From Gallibacterium faecale (lineage in GTDB: Bacteria > Pseudomonadota > Gammaproteobacteria > Enterobacterales > Pasteurellaceae): a stretch of 64,000 nucleotides of DNA. A program made the translations under genes and the position numbers. Shown here piece by piece: positions 17,410-26,207 of this stretch; the first letter of the stretch is position 1; each line of letters begins with the position of its first letter. The notes beneath the pieces were generated by a model, which made no database searches, was not told the DNA's origin, and saw nothing but the letters and a program-made list of their open reading frames with translations. The stretch lies in the NCBI RefSeq assembly GCF_027920745.1, contig NZ_JAQIBB010000001.1, positions 62,001-126,000 of the forward strand. Direction: 5' to 3'.

Positions 17410-17730
17410 ATGCAAAAAACAGCCTTATTAGTGGATTATCTCAATGAATTACAACAAATTATGCAACAACATCAATTATGGCAACAGCAGCCACCTGCCG
17501 AATCAGCTTTTGCCAGCCAGCAACCTTTTGCCGTGGATACCATGGAAGCAACCGAGTGGTTACAATGGATTTTTATTCCAAGAATATTGGCTTTAATTGA
17601 AGCAGATGCACCATTACCAACGGCAATTGCTATTACCCCTTACTTAGAAGAAGCCTTAAAAGAACATCCTCATCTACCAAGATTATTGGTTCCAATCCAA
17701 AAAATTGAGGTGTTATTAACCAATGGATAA
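17410..17730 (+). CDS. yqcC: YqcC family protein
   Basis: Small conserved protein of unknown function (about 106 residues). It aligns with E. coli YqcC: QQHQLWQ, then QPFAVDTMEATEWLQWIFIPR (E. coli has QPFFMDTMEPLEWLQWVLIPR), followed by PLPTAIAITPYLEEAL. It has no membrane segment or metal motif. ATG 17410 is chosen because the homology begins there and AGGAG lies just upstream, though the spacing (2 bases) is short; ATG 17398 in the same frame is an alternative. Its end overlaps truC by 8 bases, so the pair is coupled, as in E. coli. Confidence 0.88.
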   Translation: MQKTALLVDYLNELQQIMQQHQLWQQQPPAESAFASQQPFAVDTMEATEWLQWIFIPRILALIEADAPLPTAIAITPYLEEALKEHPHLPRLLVPIQKIEVLLTNG

Positions 17731-18454
17731 GCCACAACCATTAGAAATTTTGTATCAAGACGAGCATTTAATTGCAGTGAATAAACCAGCAGGAATGTTA
17801 GTACACCGCAGTTGGCTAGATAAACACGAAACAGAATTTGTTATGCAAAGGTTACGTGATCAAATTGGTCAATATGTTTTTCCGATTCATCGTTTAGATC
17901 GTCCTACGTCAGGGGTATTGCTGTTTGCATTAAATAGTGAAATAGCAACGCAAATGTGCCTACAATTTGAAAACAAATTGGTAGAGAAGCGCTATTTAGC
18001 GGTTGTACGAGGTTATTTACGAGGAAAAGACCGTATTGATTATCCATTAAAGTCGAAACTTGATAAAATTGCAGATAAATTTGCGCGTGTAGATAAAGAA
18101 GCACAACAAGCGATCTCTGATTATCGTAGTCTGGCAACAATGGAATTGCCTCTGCAAGTTGGGCGTTATCCAACAGCACGTTATAGTTTAGTTCAACTAA
18201 CACCTCATACAGGGCGTAAACACCAATTAAGACGCCATCTAAAGCATATTTTCCACCCCATTATTGGCGATACACAATATGGGGATTTGCACCAAAATAG
18301 GGCTTTTGCTGATTATTTTGCGGTAAACCGCTTATTATTACATTCTGAAAGTTTGACACTATTTCATCCAATTACTAAACAAAAGTTAGAAATTGTCGCA
18401 CCATTAGATCAAAACTTCCTGAAAATAAAGAATATTTTTTATGCAAAACCCTAA
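17723..18454 (+). CDS. truC: tRNA pseudouridine(65) synthase TruC
   Basis: Forms pseudouridine 65 in tRNA. The 243-residue protein shows the RluA-family active site HRLDRPTSGVLLFALN with the catalytic Asp in RLDR, the N-terminal IAVNKPAGMLVHRSWLD and the C-terminal TPHTGRKHQLRRHLKHIFHPIIGDTQYGD. The long HIFHPIIGD tail and the yqcC-truC coupling support TruC rather than other RluA paralogues. It starts inside the last codons of yqcC. No clear terminator follows; an A6/T6 stretch at about 18466-18483 could form a weak hairpin. Confidence 0.94.
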   Translation: MDKPQPLEILYQDEHLIAVNKPAGMLVHRSWLDKHETEFVMQRLRDQIGQYVFPIHRLDRPTSGVLLFALNSEIATQMCLQFENKLVEKRYLAVVRGYLRGKDRIDYPLKSKLDKIADKFARVDKEAQQAISDYRSLATMELPLQVGRYPTARYSLVQLTPHTGRKHQLRRHLKHIFHPIIGDTQYGDLHQNRAFADYFAVNRLLLHSESLTLFHPITKQKLEIVAPLDQNFLKIKNIFYAKP

Positions 18455-18625
18455 CCCTTTTGCTAAAAAAACGTGATTTTTTTGTGACAATTCTTCAACT
18501 TTTTAGAAAAAGTTACGCTTCATTATTGCAAATTGTTTGGTTGTCTTATATATCTAATCATTGCGTCAGGTGTGTAACTTGATTCTGCAAACATAATATC
18601 TCACCTTTATTCAAGAGGAACTACA

Positions 18626-19585
18626 ATGAAAAATTTATTCAAATTAGGTATGGTAACCAGCTTGATGCTTACCTCTGCATCAGTTATGGCGGAAGATAAA
18701 TTTGTTACTATCGGTACTGGTGGTCAAACAGGTGTTTACTATGTCGTTGGCCAATCAATTTGCCAATTAGTGAATCGTGATACAGCAAAAACAGGTTTAA
18801 AATGTAATGCACCATCAACTGGAGCATCTGTGGCAAACTTAAACGGTATTGCTAATAAACAATTAGATATGGGGATTGCTCAATCTGACTGGCAATATCA
18901 CGCTTACCACGGTACAAGCTCTTTTGAAGGTAAGAAAAATGAAAAATTGAGAGCAGTATTCTCAATTCACCCAGAACCATTCACTGTAATGGCTCGTGAT
19001 GACTCAGGTATCAAATCATTTGATGACTTAAAAGGTAAACGTGTAAATGTGGGTGACCCAGGTTCAGGTACACGCGCAACTATGAATGTAATCTTAAAAG
19101 CGAAAGGTTGGGATGATTCAGTATTTAAAGTGGCTTCTGAATTAAAACCTGCTGAAATGGCATCAGTAATGTGTGATAACAACTTAGATGCAATTACTTA
19201 TAACGTAGGTCACCCAAATGGTGCGTTAAAAGAAGCAGCAGCATCTTGTGATGCACACTTAGTTCCAGTCACTGGTCCTGCGATTGATAAATTAGTTGCG
19301 GATAACCCTTACTATGCGAAAGCAGTTATCCCAGGTGGACTTTATAAAGGTTCAGATCAACCAGTAGATACTTTCGGGGTATATGCAACATTAGTATCAT
19401 CAACAGATGTTTCACCAGATGTTGTTTATCAAGTTGTGAAAGCAGTGTTTGATAACTTTGATCGTTTCAAACGTTTACACCCAGCATTTGCAAACTTGAA
19501 AGAATCTGAAATGATTAAAAATGCGTTATCCGCACCATTACATGAAGGCGCAGTTCGTTACTATAAAGAACGTGGCTGGATGTAA
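18626..19585 (+). CDS. TRAP transporter solute-binding protein, TAXI family
   Basis: Periplasmic binding protein of a TRAP transporter. A signal peptide (residues 1-22, MKNLFKLGMVTSLMLTSASV then MA) precedes the mature start EDKFVTIGTGGQTGVYYVVG; the GTGGxxGxYY motif is the TAXI-family hallmark. Mature length is about 297 residues. Two Cys pairs are possible (CQLVNRDTAKTGLKC; MCDNN and SCDAH). It is followed by a terminator and then by the fused permease, so it can be made in excess of the membrane part. The substrate cannot be read from sequence; TAXI proteins are often associated with glutamate or other dicarboxylates, but few are characterised. The start at 18626 has AAGAGGAAC upstream. 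Confidence 0.92.
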   Translation: MKNLFKLGMVTSLMLTSASVMAEDKFVTIGTGGQTGVYYVVGQSICQLVNRDTAKTGLKCNAPSTGASVANLNGIANKQLDMGIAQSDWQYHAYHGTSSFEGKKNEKLRAVFSIHPEPFTVMARDDSGIKSFDDLKGKRVNVGDPGSGTRATMNVILKAKGWDDSVFKVASELKPAEMASVMCDNNLDAITYNVGHPNGALKEAAASCDAHLVPVTGPAIDKLVADNPYYAKAVIPGGLYKGSDQPVDTFGVYATLVSSTDVSPDVVYQVVKAVFDNFDRFKRLHPAFANLKESEMIKNALSAPLHEGAVRYYKERGWM

Positions 19586-19613
19586 TGTATCATTTATAAA
19601 AATGACAATATTT

Positions 19614-19637
19614 AAGGCAGGTCTTCCTGCCTTTTTT
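19614..19637 (+). terminator. Intercistronic terminator between TRAP binding protein and permease
   Basis: AAGGCAGG/CCTGCCTT perfect 8-base stem with a TCTT loop and a T-run, placed 28 bases after the binding-protein stop and 37 bases before the permease. Partial termination would give a high binding-protein to permease ratio. Confidence 0.85.
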
Positions 19638-19673
19638 CGGTTTTTTGGATTTTGATTTTAGGAGAGAGAAGAA

Positions 19674-22325
19674 ATGACCTCAGTGACAAAACAAAATACT
19701 GCTGATCTTGAAGATCTTCAGGATATGGTCGCCTCAAATGATAGCGGTGGTCGAAATCCTTATGGCTTCTCCAAATATGTGATTATTTGGACAGCTATTG
19801 CTTGGTCGTTATTTCAAATTTATTATGCATCACCGTTGCCATTTTGGTTACAAGAAATCATCAAAAGTCTAGGTTTAGGTATCAATGTGGTGGTCGATGA
19901 TACAAAGGCACGTTCTATCCACTTAGCCTTTGCAATTTTCTTGGCTTATCTATCGTACCCAGCATTTAAACGTTCACCAAAGCAACACATTCCTGTCATT
20001 GATTGGATTTTTGCTGTGGTTGGTGCTGTATTATGTCTTTACCCAATTATTTTTTACAACGAATTAGTTTCTCGTTTTGGGGCACCAAATTTACAAGATA
20101 TTATTGTAGGTATCATTGGTATTTTGCTGTTGTTAGAAGGGACAAGACGCAGTTTAGGTTTACCGTTAGTGATCATCGCAATTGTTTTCTTACTCTATAA
20201 CTATTTTGGTCAATTCTTCCCAAGCAGTTGGTTAGTGAGCCATAGAACAGGAACATTATCCCATATTATCAACCAACAATGGGTGACAACTGAAGGTGTG
20301 TTCGGTGTAGCACTAGGGGTATCAACAAAATATGTATTCTTGTTTGTGTTATTTGGGGCATTATTGGATAAAGCTGGTGCAGGGAACTATTTCATCAAAA
20401 CTGCCTTTGCTTATTTAGGACATTTGCGTGGTGGTCCGGCGAAAGCGGCGGTTGTAGCTTCTGGATTGACAGGTTTAATTTCCGGTTCATCTATCGCTAA
20501 CGTGGTTACAACAGGTACCTTTACCATTCCAATGATGAAGCGAGTTGGTTTCTCTGCAGAAAAAGCAGGCGCAGTTGAAGTGGCTTCGTCAGTAAATGGA
20601 CAAATTATGCCACCAGTAATGGGAGCTGCTGCTTTCTTGATGATTGAGTATATCAATATGCCATATAACGAATTGATTACTCATGCGTTTTTACCAGCAG
20701 TTATTTCTTATATTGCGTTGGTTTATATCGTGCACTTAGAGGCTTGCAAATTAAATCTACAAGGTTTACCACGTCAAGATGTTGCGAAACCTTGGGTTGT
20801 GACAGTGTTACGTACTTTATCAACTTTTATCATCATCTGTTTGCTTTATTTTGCCGTTGAGTTTGGTTTAGGTTGGTTAAAAGTGGTAACGCCTAACTTT
20901 GCCTTTGTCATTGTTTGTGTGTTATTAGCGATTATCTATCTACTCTTGCTTTATCGTGTATCAACATTCCCAGATTTAGAAATTGATGATCCGAATCAAG
21001 AAGTTGTGGTATTGCCAAAAGCAAAACCAACAGTTAATGCAGGGCTTCATTTCTTATTGCCTGTCGTTATCTTGATTTGGTGTTTGATGGTAGAACGTTT
21101 ATCACCGGGGTTATCTGCATTCTGGGGAACAATGGCTTTAACCATCATTCTGTTAACGCAACGTCCACTATTAGCGTATTTCCGTAAGCAAGGTGGTTAT
21201 GCAGAGAACTTTAAACAAGGCTTACAAGAATTAATTAACGGTTTAGAAACGGGTGCTCGCAATATGATCGGTATCGGTATTGCGACAGCAACCGCAGGGA
21301 TTATTGTTGGTGTTGTGGCATTGACTGGTTTCGGTGTACAGCTTTCAGGCATTATCGAAATTTTATCAATGGGCAACATTTTATTAATGTTGATCCTTGT
21401 AGCAGGTTTTAGTTTGATTTTAGGGATGGGATTACCAACCACAGCTAACTATATTGTGGTTTCTTCCTTGATGGCTGGCGTAATTGTTGAGGTTGGTCGC
21501 CAAAATGGATTAATTGTACCGTTAATTGCAGTGCATTTATTCGTATTCTATTTTGGAATTATGGCGGACGTAACTCCACCAGTAGGCTTAGCCTCTTTCG
21601 CTGCTGCCGCAGTATCAGGTGGTAATCCGATTAAGACCGGTATGGTGGCATTCTTCTATAGTATGCGTACGGCATTATTGCCATTCCTATTTATCTTCAA
21701 TACAGATTTGCTATTACTTCATGTTGATTTCTTCCATGCAGTATTAATGTTCTTTGTGGCGACGATAGCGATGTTTGCCTTTACTGCAGCGACAATGGGC
21801 TGGTTTATTACTAAAAATAAATGGTGGGAAACTTTAGTCTTATTATTAGTGGCATTTATGCTATTTAGACCAGGATTCTTTATGGAATATGTGTCACCAA
21901 GCCAACGCCATATTCAACCAGATCATTTAGTTGAACAAGTTGCACATTCGCCAGTAGGTGAACCATTAATGTTAAAAGTTTCTGGGATTAACCCTTACGG
22001 TAAACCAATAGAGTTTTATGCAGAGCTCAAAGTACCAGCAGGGCAAACTGGGGAAGAACGTTTACAAAAAATGGGCTTAACCTTATTAGCGACAAATGAA
22101 CAAATTGAGGTTGAAGGCGAACAAATTAATAAGATTATTATTGATAATGTTGAGATTGATTCTCCAGCAGCAAAAGCAAACTTAAATTGGGATCAAGTGA
22201 TCTTAGATGTTGCAGTTCCAGTGAAAGGTGCTTTAAACAAAGAGTGGATGTTCATTCCAGCATTGTTAATTTTATTAGCATTAGTATGGCATCAACGTCG
22301 CCGAGTCAAAAAAGAGGGGAAATAA
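19674..22325 (+). CDS. TRAP transporter fused permease (DctQ-DctM, 4TM/12TM)
   Basis: Membrane component of the TAXI-TRAP system, fusing the small and large permease subunits; 883 residues. Residues about 30-180 contain the DctQ-like helices. The DctM domain follows with GALLDKAGAGNYFIKTAFA, GLISGSSIANVVTTGTFTIPMMK, VNGQIMPPVMGAAAFLMIEY and DVTPPVGLASFAAAAVSGG, the motifs of sodium-coupled TRAP permeases. The C-terminal roughly 150 residues, after FFMEYVSPSQRH, form a hydrophilic domain resembling DUF3394, common in TAXI-type fusions, then a last helix and a basic tail. AGGAGAGAGAAGAA precedes ATG 19674. Four bases separate its stop from the Usp gene. Confidence 0.93.
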   Translation: MTSVTKQNTADLEDLQDMVASNDSGGRNPYGFSKYVIIWTAIAWSLFQIYYASPLPFWLQEIIKSLGLGINVVVDDTKARSIHLAFAIFLAYLSYPAFKRSPKQHIPVIDWIFAVVGAVLCLYPIIFYNELVSRFGAPNLQDIIVGIIGILLLLEGTRRSLGLPLVIIAIVFLLYNYFGQFFPSSWLVSHRTGTLSHIINQQWVTTEGVFGVALGVSTKYVFLFVLFGALLDKAGAGNYFIKTAFAYLGHLRGGPAKAAVVASGLTGLISGSSIANVVTTGTFTIPMMKRVGFSAEKAGAVEVASSVNGQIMPPVMGAAAFLMIEYINMPYNELITHAFLPAVISYIALVYIVHLEACKLNLQGLPRQDVAKPWVVTVLRTLSTFIIICLLYFAVEFGLGWLKVVTPNFAFVIVCVLLAIIYLLLLYRVSTFPDLEIDDPNQEVVVLPKAKPTVNAGLHFLLPVVILIWCLMVERLSPGLSAFWGTMALTIILLTQRPLLAYFRKQGGYAENFKQGLQELINGLETGARNMIGIGIATATAGIIVGVVALTGFGVQLSGIIEILSMGNILLMLILVAGFSLILGMGLPTTANYIVVSSLMAGVIVEVGRQNGLIVPLIAVHLFVFYFGIMADVTPPVGLASFAAAAVSGGNPIKTGMVAFFYSMRTALLPFLFIFNTDLLLLHVDFFHAVLMFFVATIAMFAFTAATMGWFITKNKWWETLVLLLVAFMLFRPGFFMEYVSPSQRHIQPDHLVEQVAHSPVGEPLMLKVSGINPYGKPIEFYAELKVPAGQTGEERLQKMGLTLLATNEQIEVEGEQINKIIIDNVEIDSPAAKANLNWDQVILDVAVPVKGALNKEWMFIPALLILLALVWHQRRRVKKEGK

Positions 22326-22328
22326 AAG

Positions 22329-22757
22329 ATGGCGTTATTTAATAAAATTTTAATTGCTGTAGATTTAAGTTATTTAGAGGGAGCTAAAAAGGCGGTGAAA
22401 ACCGCCTTAGCGATGGTAGAGGGAAATCCTGATGCAGTATTGCGTGTTGTCAGCATTATTCCTCCACTAGAAAATAGCTTTGTATCTTCTTTATTACCTC
22501 GTAATTTTGATAAAGATGTATTAGCCGAAGCACATAAACGTCTTCATGCTTTTACTGAAGAAAATTTCCCAAAAGAGTGCAAAGTGCAGCATATTGTGGC
22601 ACATGGTACTGTATATGAGGAAATTAATACGTTGGCACAAGAGAAGAATGTAGATTTGATTATTATGATGGCAACTAAACCGGGTAAACCGGGTTTAAGC
22701 TCTAATACGGTCAAAGTAGCACGTTTTAGTGAAAAACCAATTTTAATCTTACGTTAA
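22329..22757 (+). CDS. Universal stress protein (UspA family), TRAP-associated
   Basis: A 142-residue single-domain Usp fold: N-terminal FNKILIAVDLSYLEGAKKAV, DLIIMMATKPGKPG and the C-terminal FSEKPILILR. The canonical ATP loop G2xG9xG(S/T) is only partly kept (GKPG is present, but the later Gly-Ser is replaced by Arg-Phe), so ATP binding is doubtful. It starts four bases after the TRAP permease. Usp partners encoded next to TRAP genes are known (TeaD of the ectoine TRAP transporter regulates transport), so a regulatory role for this transporter is a reasonable inference. Confidence 0.85.
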   Translation: MALFNKILIAVDLSYLEGAKKAVKTALAMVEGNPDAVLRVVSIIPPLENSFVSSLLPRNFDKDVLAEAHKRLHAFTEENFPKECKVQHIVAHGTVYEEINTLAQEKNVDLIIMMATKPGKPGLSSNTVKVARFSEKPILILR

Positions 22758-22793
22758 CCTCATTTTAATGATTATAATAATTAAGGAGTAATT

Positions 22794-23273
22794 ATGAAAT
22801 TGATTTATTTAAGTAGTATTTTATTATTAACTAGTTGTTCATCTCTATATCAGACTCAGTATCAGGATTATCAGGGTGAGAATTATGCTATTGTTAAAGT
22901 ATCACGTTCTAGTAGTGCGTGGTTAACGACCTTAAAAAAACAAGGTAATTGTTTAAAAAAAGAGAAACGTTATTTATTACATGAAACATCTCTATTTGAT
23001 ATTTTTAAGTCAGATGAAAGTCTTTCAAAGAAAGTAGAGGGATCACCAAAAACAGTTTTAGATAAATATAATAGAGAATATAAAATTGAAGCAGATAAAT
23101 ACACTGTTATTTTAACAATGAATGGTGTAGGGGATGTCTTAGAAACTGCTAAATTTATACCAGAAAAACATCATATCTATGAAATAGGTCATTTTTCGGT
23201 AGATAAAGATGAAAGTTATGATGAAACAACCAAAAAGGTTGGTAGAACCTGGGATATTCCTTATTGTGATTAA
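22794..23273 (+). CDS. Small hypothetical lipoprotein, tandem paralogue 1
   Basis: 159 residues of unknown function. The N terminus MKLIYLSSILLLTSC is a lipoprotein signal with lipobox LLTSC, so the mature protein would start at Cys15. A strong AAGGAG lies before ATG 22794. Shared with the next gene: a DYQG(x)n then (I/A)xV segment soon after the signal (DYQGENYAIVKV), a Cys followed by charged residues (GNCLKKE), a TAKFIP segment and a Cys near the C terminus (PYCD). The two remaining Cys could form one disulphide. It lies downstream of the TRAP/usp genes but its composition is more AT-rich. I recognise no named family. Confidence 0.72.
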   Translation: MKLIYLSSILLLTSCSSLYQTQYQDYQGENYAIVKVSRSSSAWLTTLKKQGNCLKKEKRYLLHETSLFDIFKSDESLSKKVEGSPKTVLDKYNREYKIEADKYTVILTMNGVGDVLETAKFIPEKHHIYEIGHFSVDKDESYDETTKKVGRTWDIPYCD

Positions 23274-23286
23274 AGAGGGGAGATAA

Positions 23287-23787
23287 ATGTATAAATTTAT
23301 TTTTCCTTTTGTGTTCATGCTTAGTGCTTGTTCAATATCTACTGTAGATCTATTAACTGACTATCAAGGCAGTGATAAAGCAAATATTAGGGTAGCTAAT
23401 ACCTTACCAATTATTTTTATTGAGCCTGTTGATCCTATAAAAAATTGTGTAAGAAAAGATTTAACCAAATCTTTAGTTTCTTCTAATATTATTGGGTATC
23501 GACCTGTCGCATCAAAAAAGATACCTGGTATGACACCATCAAATAAATTAAATACAAATAATGTATTAGAATTTTCAATTAAGTCAAACCAAGTTTATCA
23601 ACTGTTTTTTTATGAGGAATCTATTGCTACACCTCACAAGTATTATTTGAAAACCGCGCACTTTATACCTAAAACTGGAAAAGATTATGACATCACAATC
23701 AGAAGGAATAGTGATATAGTAATTAGAGAAGTAAATACTAGAGAGGATCTTCAAATTTATAAAGAGATCCAAGATTGTTCAGAATAA
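23287..23787 (+). CDS. Small hypothetical lipoprotein, tandem paralogue 2
   Basis: 166 residues of unknown function. The signal MYKFIFPFVFMLSAC has a lipobox, giving a mature N-terminal Cys15. GAGGGGAGATAA gives a good ribosome site, and it starts 13 bases after paralogue 1. Features shared with that gene: DYQGSDKANIRV after the signal, KNCVRKD, TAHFIPKTGKDYDI (paralogue 1: TAKFIPEKHHIYEI) and a C-terminal Cys (QDCSE). Overall identity looks low, so the duplication is old or the family diverges fast. A terminator follows directly. No function can be assigned. Confidence 0.72.
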   Translation: MYKFIFPFVFMLSACSISTVDLLTDYQGSDKANIRVANTLPIIFIEPVDPIKNCVRKDLTKSLVSSNIIGYRPVASKKIPGMTPSNKLNTNNVLEFSIKSNQVYQLFFYEESIATPHKYYLKTAHFIPKTGKDYDITIRRNSDIVIREVNTREDLQIYKEIQDCSE

Positions 23788-23790
23788 ATA

Positions 23791-23817
23791 AAAGCACCGT
23801 CTGGTGCTTTATTTTTT
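23791..23817. terminator. Terminator between lipoprotein pair and folX
   Basis: AAAGCACC/GGTGCTTT stem with a GTCT loop and an ATTTTTT tail, four bases after the lipoprotein stop. It also lies at the 3' end of the convergent folX, so it may serve both strands. Confidence 0.85.
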
Positions 23818-24184
23818 ATGACTTTTCATACCGTAATCTCAACGACACCGAATCCGCATAACGCAATGCAAAAGGTTTCGCAATTTCCACTTCTGCCCAT
23901 TCAACTGCTTCTGGTTCTGCCACAATTTCTAACACTTCACGCACCATCCTTTCTAATAGTGCAAATTCGTGTGTTTCCACATATTGAATCACTTTCTTAG
24001 TAATAGTGCGATAATTCAACGCATCATCAACATTATCGCTAAGGCTGGCTTTTTCACAGTTATAGCCAAGTTGAATTTGTAATACCACATCTTGTTTATT
24101 ATTAATTTCTTCTTCTTTAATTCCAATGAACGTACGTAAACGTAAATCGCTAATAGTAATTATCGCTGAATTAATAATTGGCAT
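23816..24184 (-). CDS. folX: Dihydroneopterin triphosphate 2'-epimerase FolX
   Basis: Epimerises dihydroneopterin triphosphate at C2'; related to dihydroneopterin aldolase FolB. The 122-residue product is closer to E. coli FolX than to FolB: [25 protein letters not shown] (FolX: [24 protein letters not shown]), [20 protein letters not shown] and [16 protein letters not shown]. The FolB-type catalytic pattern is only partly kept, as in FolX. It is divergent from tqsA, with a 71-base shared promoter region, and convergent with the lipoprotein pair. Confidence 0.9.
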   Translation of the reverse strand: [122 protein letters not shown]

Positions 24185-24255
24185 AACAACTCCTTATCAG
24201 ATAGGTTTTTTGCTATTATAACGTAGATTAAAAATGAGATTGAATAGGAAATCGT

Positions 24256-25302
24256 ATGGAAAACAATATTGGCAAGCAAAATATAATTACAGTGTTAATT
24301 ACATTAGCTTGCCTTGTGATTATTTTAGCGGGAATTAAAGCTGCGGTTGAGATTGTTGTGCCATTTTTATTAGCATTATTCCTTGCCATTATTTGTACAC
24401 CGCTGATTAATTTTTTAGTGAAATTAAAAGTGCCTTTATGGCTTGCGGTGATTACGTTATTAGGCTTAATTGTCATTACCTTAACGTCATTTGCAGGATT
24501 AGTCGGTAATGCAGTTAATGAGTTTTCTGCATCTATTCCAGAGTATAAACAGCTATTAGCACAACGGATTGCCAGTTTAGCGCCGATTATGGAGCGTTTT
24601 GATTTGTATCGCTTTATTCCAACGAATTTAGTACAAGAACACTTAGATCCAAGCATTATTATGGGCTTTATCCGTCGTTTATTAGCAGGAATTTCTGGAG
24701 TGATTACAAATGGTTTTGTTTTATTACTTATCGTGGTGTTTATGCTGTTTGAAGCACCAAGTATGAAACAAAAATTAGCGATCTTTTTTGCAAATAATCG
24801 AGAAGAGCGGAAAGAATTAGAAAATATCCAACGGGTGTTAAATAGTGTGATTAGCTATTTGGCGATTAAAACTTTTGTCAGCTTAGTAACTGGAATTTTA
24901 GTCTGGGCAGCGTTAGTGATTTTAGATGTGCAATATGCCGTATTATGGGGAACAATTGCTTTTTTATTAAATTATATTCCTAATATCGGTTCGGTCTTAG
25001 CTGCTATTCCAGTGATTATTCAAGCACTAATTTTAAATGGGTATAGTGATGGGCTATTTGTGGCGATTGCATTTTTAGCAATCAATATGGTGATGGGGAA
25101 TATAGTTGAACCTCGAATGATGGGGCGCACCTTAGGGCTATCAACTTTAGTCGTATTTATCTCATTAATTTTCTGGGGTTGGTTATTAGGATCAGTCGGT
25201 ATGTTATTGTCTGTACCTTTAACGATGGCAGTAAAAATTGCTCTAGAATCCAGTGAGAAAACCAAAAAATACGCTTATTTATTAAGTGAAGGGAAAGAGT
25301 AG
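24256..25302 (+). CDS. tqsA: AI-2E family transporter TqsA
   Basis: Inner-membrane protein of the AI-2 exporter/PerM superfamily; E. coli TqsA (YdgG) affects autoinducer-2 export. The 348-residue protein has about eight hydrophobic segments and shares long blocks with TqsA: AAVEIVVPFLLALFLAIICTPL near the N terminus, LNYIPNIGSVLAAIPVIIQALILNG, NIVEPRMMGRTLGLSTLVVF, and SLIFWGWLLGSVGMLLSVPLT. The EPRxMGR motif is the family signature. ATG 24256 lacks a strong ribosome site (GGAAATCGT upstream). The GIY-YIG gene follows 20 bases later on the same strand. The natural substrate is not proven for this family. Confidence 0.9.
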   Translation: MENNIGKQNIITVLITLACLVIILAGIKAAVEIVVPFLLALFLAIICTPLINFLVKLKVPLWLAVITLLGLIVITLTSFAGLVGNAVNEFSASIPEYKQLLAQRIASLAPIMERFDLYRFIPTNLVQEHLDPSIIMGFIRRLLAGISGVITNGFVLLLIVVFMLFEAPSMKQKLAIFFANNREERKELENIQRVLNSVISYLAIKTFVSLVTGILVWAALVILDVQYAVLWGTIAFLLNYIPNIGSVLAAIPVIIQALILNGYSDGLFVAIAFLAINMVMGNIVEPRMMGRTLGLSTLVVFISLIFWGWLLGSVGMLLSVPLTMAVKIALESSEKTKKYAYLLSEGKE

Positions 25303-25322
25303 GATAATTTAAGGAAAGTGAG

Positions 25323-26150
25323 ATGGGGAAAACAGTAACAACATATTTAGTTGATGGTGATCCAAAAGGTACACAGTATGTATTTATAAGTAATAAAATT
25401 TGTCAAATGTATGTAATTCCTCGATCTAATTTAGCTTATTTAAATCGAGAGGAGAAATTACAAAAACCTGCATTTTATATTCTTATTGGTGAGGGAGAGG
25501 ATACTAAACCACAAGCTTATATTGGTGAAACTGAAAACTTTCGGGAAAGAGTTAAAGATCATGATAGTAAGAAGAAGTTTTGGCAGAAAGCGTTAATTTT
25601 TATTTCTAAAGATGCTGATATGACCAAAACAGATGTGCAATATCTTGAATATGTTGCACTGACTAAGGCAAAAAAAGCTAAAAATTTTGTATTAAAAGAA
25701 AATAAGCAAATACCTAAGATGCCTAACTTACCAGAATATCAAAGAGATTCGATGGATGAGTTTTTTGAAGATATACAATTTCTGTCCTCTTTTATTGGCT
25801 GTAATATTTTCGAAGTTTCTCAACCAAAACAAGAACATTTATTTTATCTTGAAAGTACAGGATACCAAGCGAAAGGTTTTTATAGTGTATCAGGATTTAC
25901 AGTATTAAAAGGAAGTATTATTGTAAAAGATACTGTATCATCACTGAAATGGAGAGATAAACGTAATAAATTAATAACCGAATATACAAAAGAGATAGAT
26001 AATTTATTAGTTACTCAGTTAGATATTACTTTTTCTAGCCCAAGTACGGCAGCTAGTTTTTGCACTGGAACAAGTTGTAATGGTTGGGTAGTTTGGAAAG
26101 ATAAACATAAATTGAGTTTGGATACAGTATATCGAAAGTCATTAGAATAA
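25323..26150 (+). CDS. GIY-YIG nuclease-like protein with DUF4357 domain
   Basis: 275 residues. The N-terminal half is a GIY-YIG-type domain: AFYILIGEGEDTKPQAYIGE (about residues 51-70) matches the GIY-x(n)-YIG core, followed by TENFRERVKDHD with the conserved Arg and His region, then FWQKALIF. The C-terminal third (from about residue 185) fits DUF4357: GFTVLKGSIIVKDTVSS, then SSPSTAASFCTGTSCNGWVVW. Such proteins occur sporadically in bacteria, often near restriction or mobile genes; their function is unknown. ATG 25323 has GGAAAGTGAG upstream, and the gene sits 20 bases after tqsA, interrupting an otherwise conserved stretch. Codons look more AT-rich than in its neighbours, which hints at acquisition. 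Confidence 0.82.
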   Translation: MGKTVTTYLVDGDPKGTQYVFISNKICQMYVIPRSNLAYLNREEKLQKPAFYILIGEGEDTKPQAYIGETENFRERVKDHDSKKKFWQKALIFISKDADMTKTDVQYLEYVALTKAKKAKNFVLKENKQIPKMPNLPEYQRDSMDEFFEDIQFLSSFIGCNIFEVSQPKQEHLFYLESTGYQAKGFYSVSGFTVLKGSIIVKDTVSSLKWRDKRNKLITEYTKEIDNLLVTQLDITFSSPSTAASFCTGTSCNGWVVWKDKHKLSLDTVYRKSLE

Positions 26151-26156
26151 AAGGTA

Positions 26157-26199
26157 AAAGGCATAATAAAAATGATCTGCACCCCAAAATTATGCCTTT
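26157..26199. terminator. Hairpin between GIY-YIG gene and lysO
   Basis: AAAGGCATAAT (26157-26167) and ATTATGCCTTT (26189-26199) are perfectly complementary around a 21-base loop. It lies between convergent genes and probably serves as terminator, though the loop is long and the T-run weak. Confidence 0.5.
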
Positions 26200-26207
26200 A
26201 CTATTTT

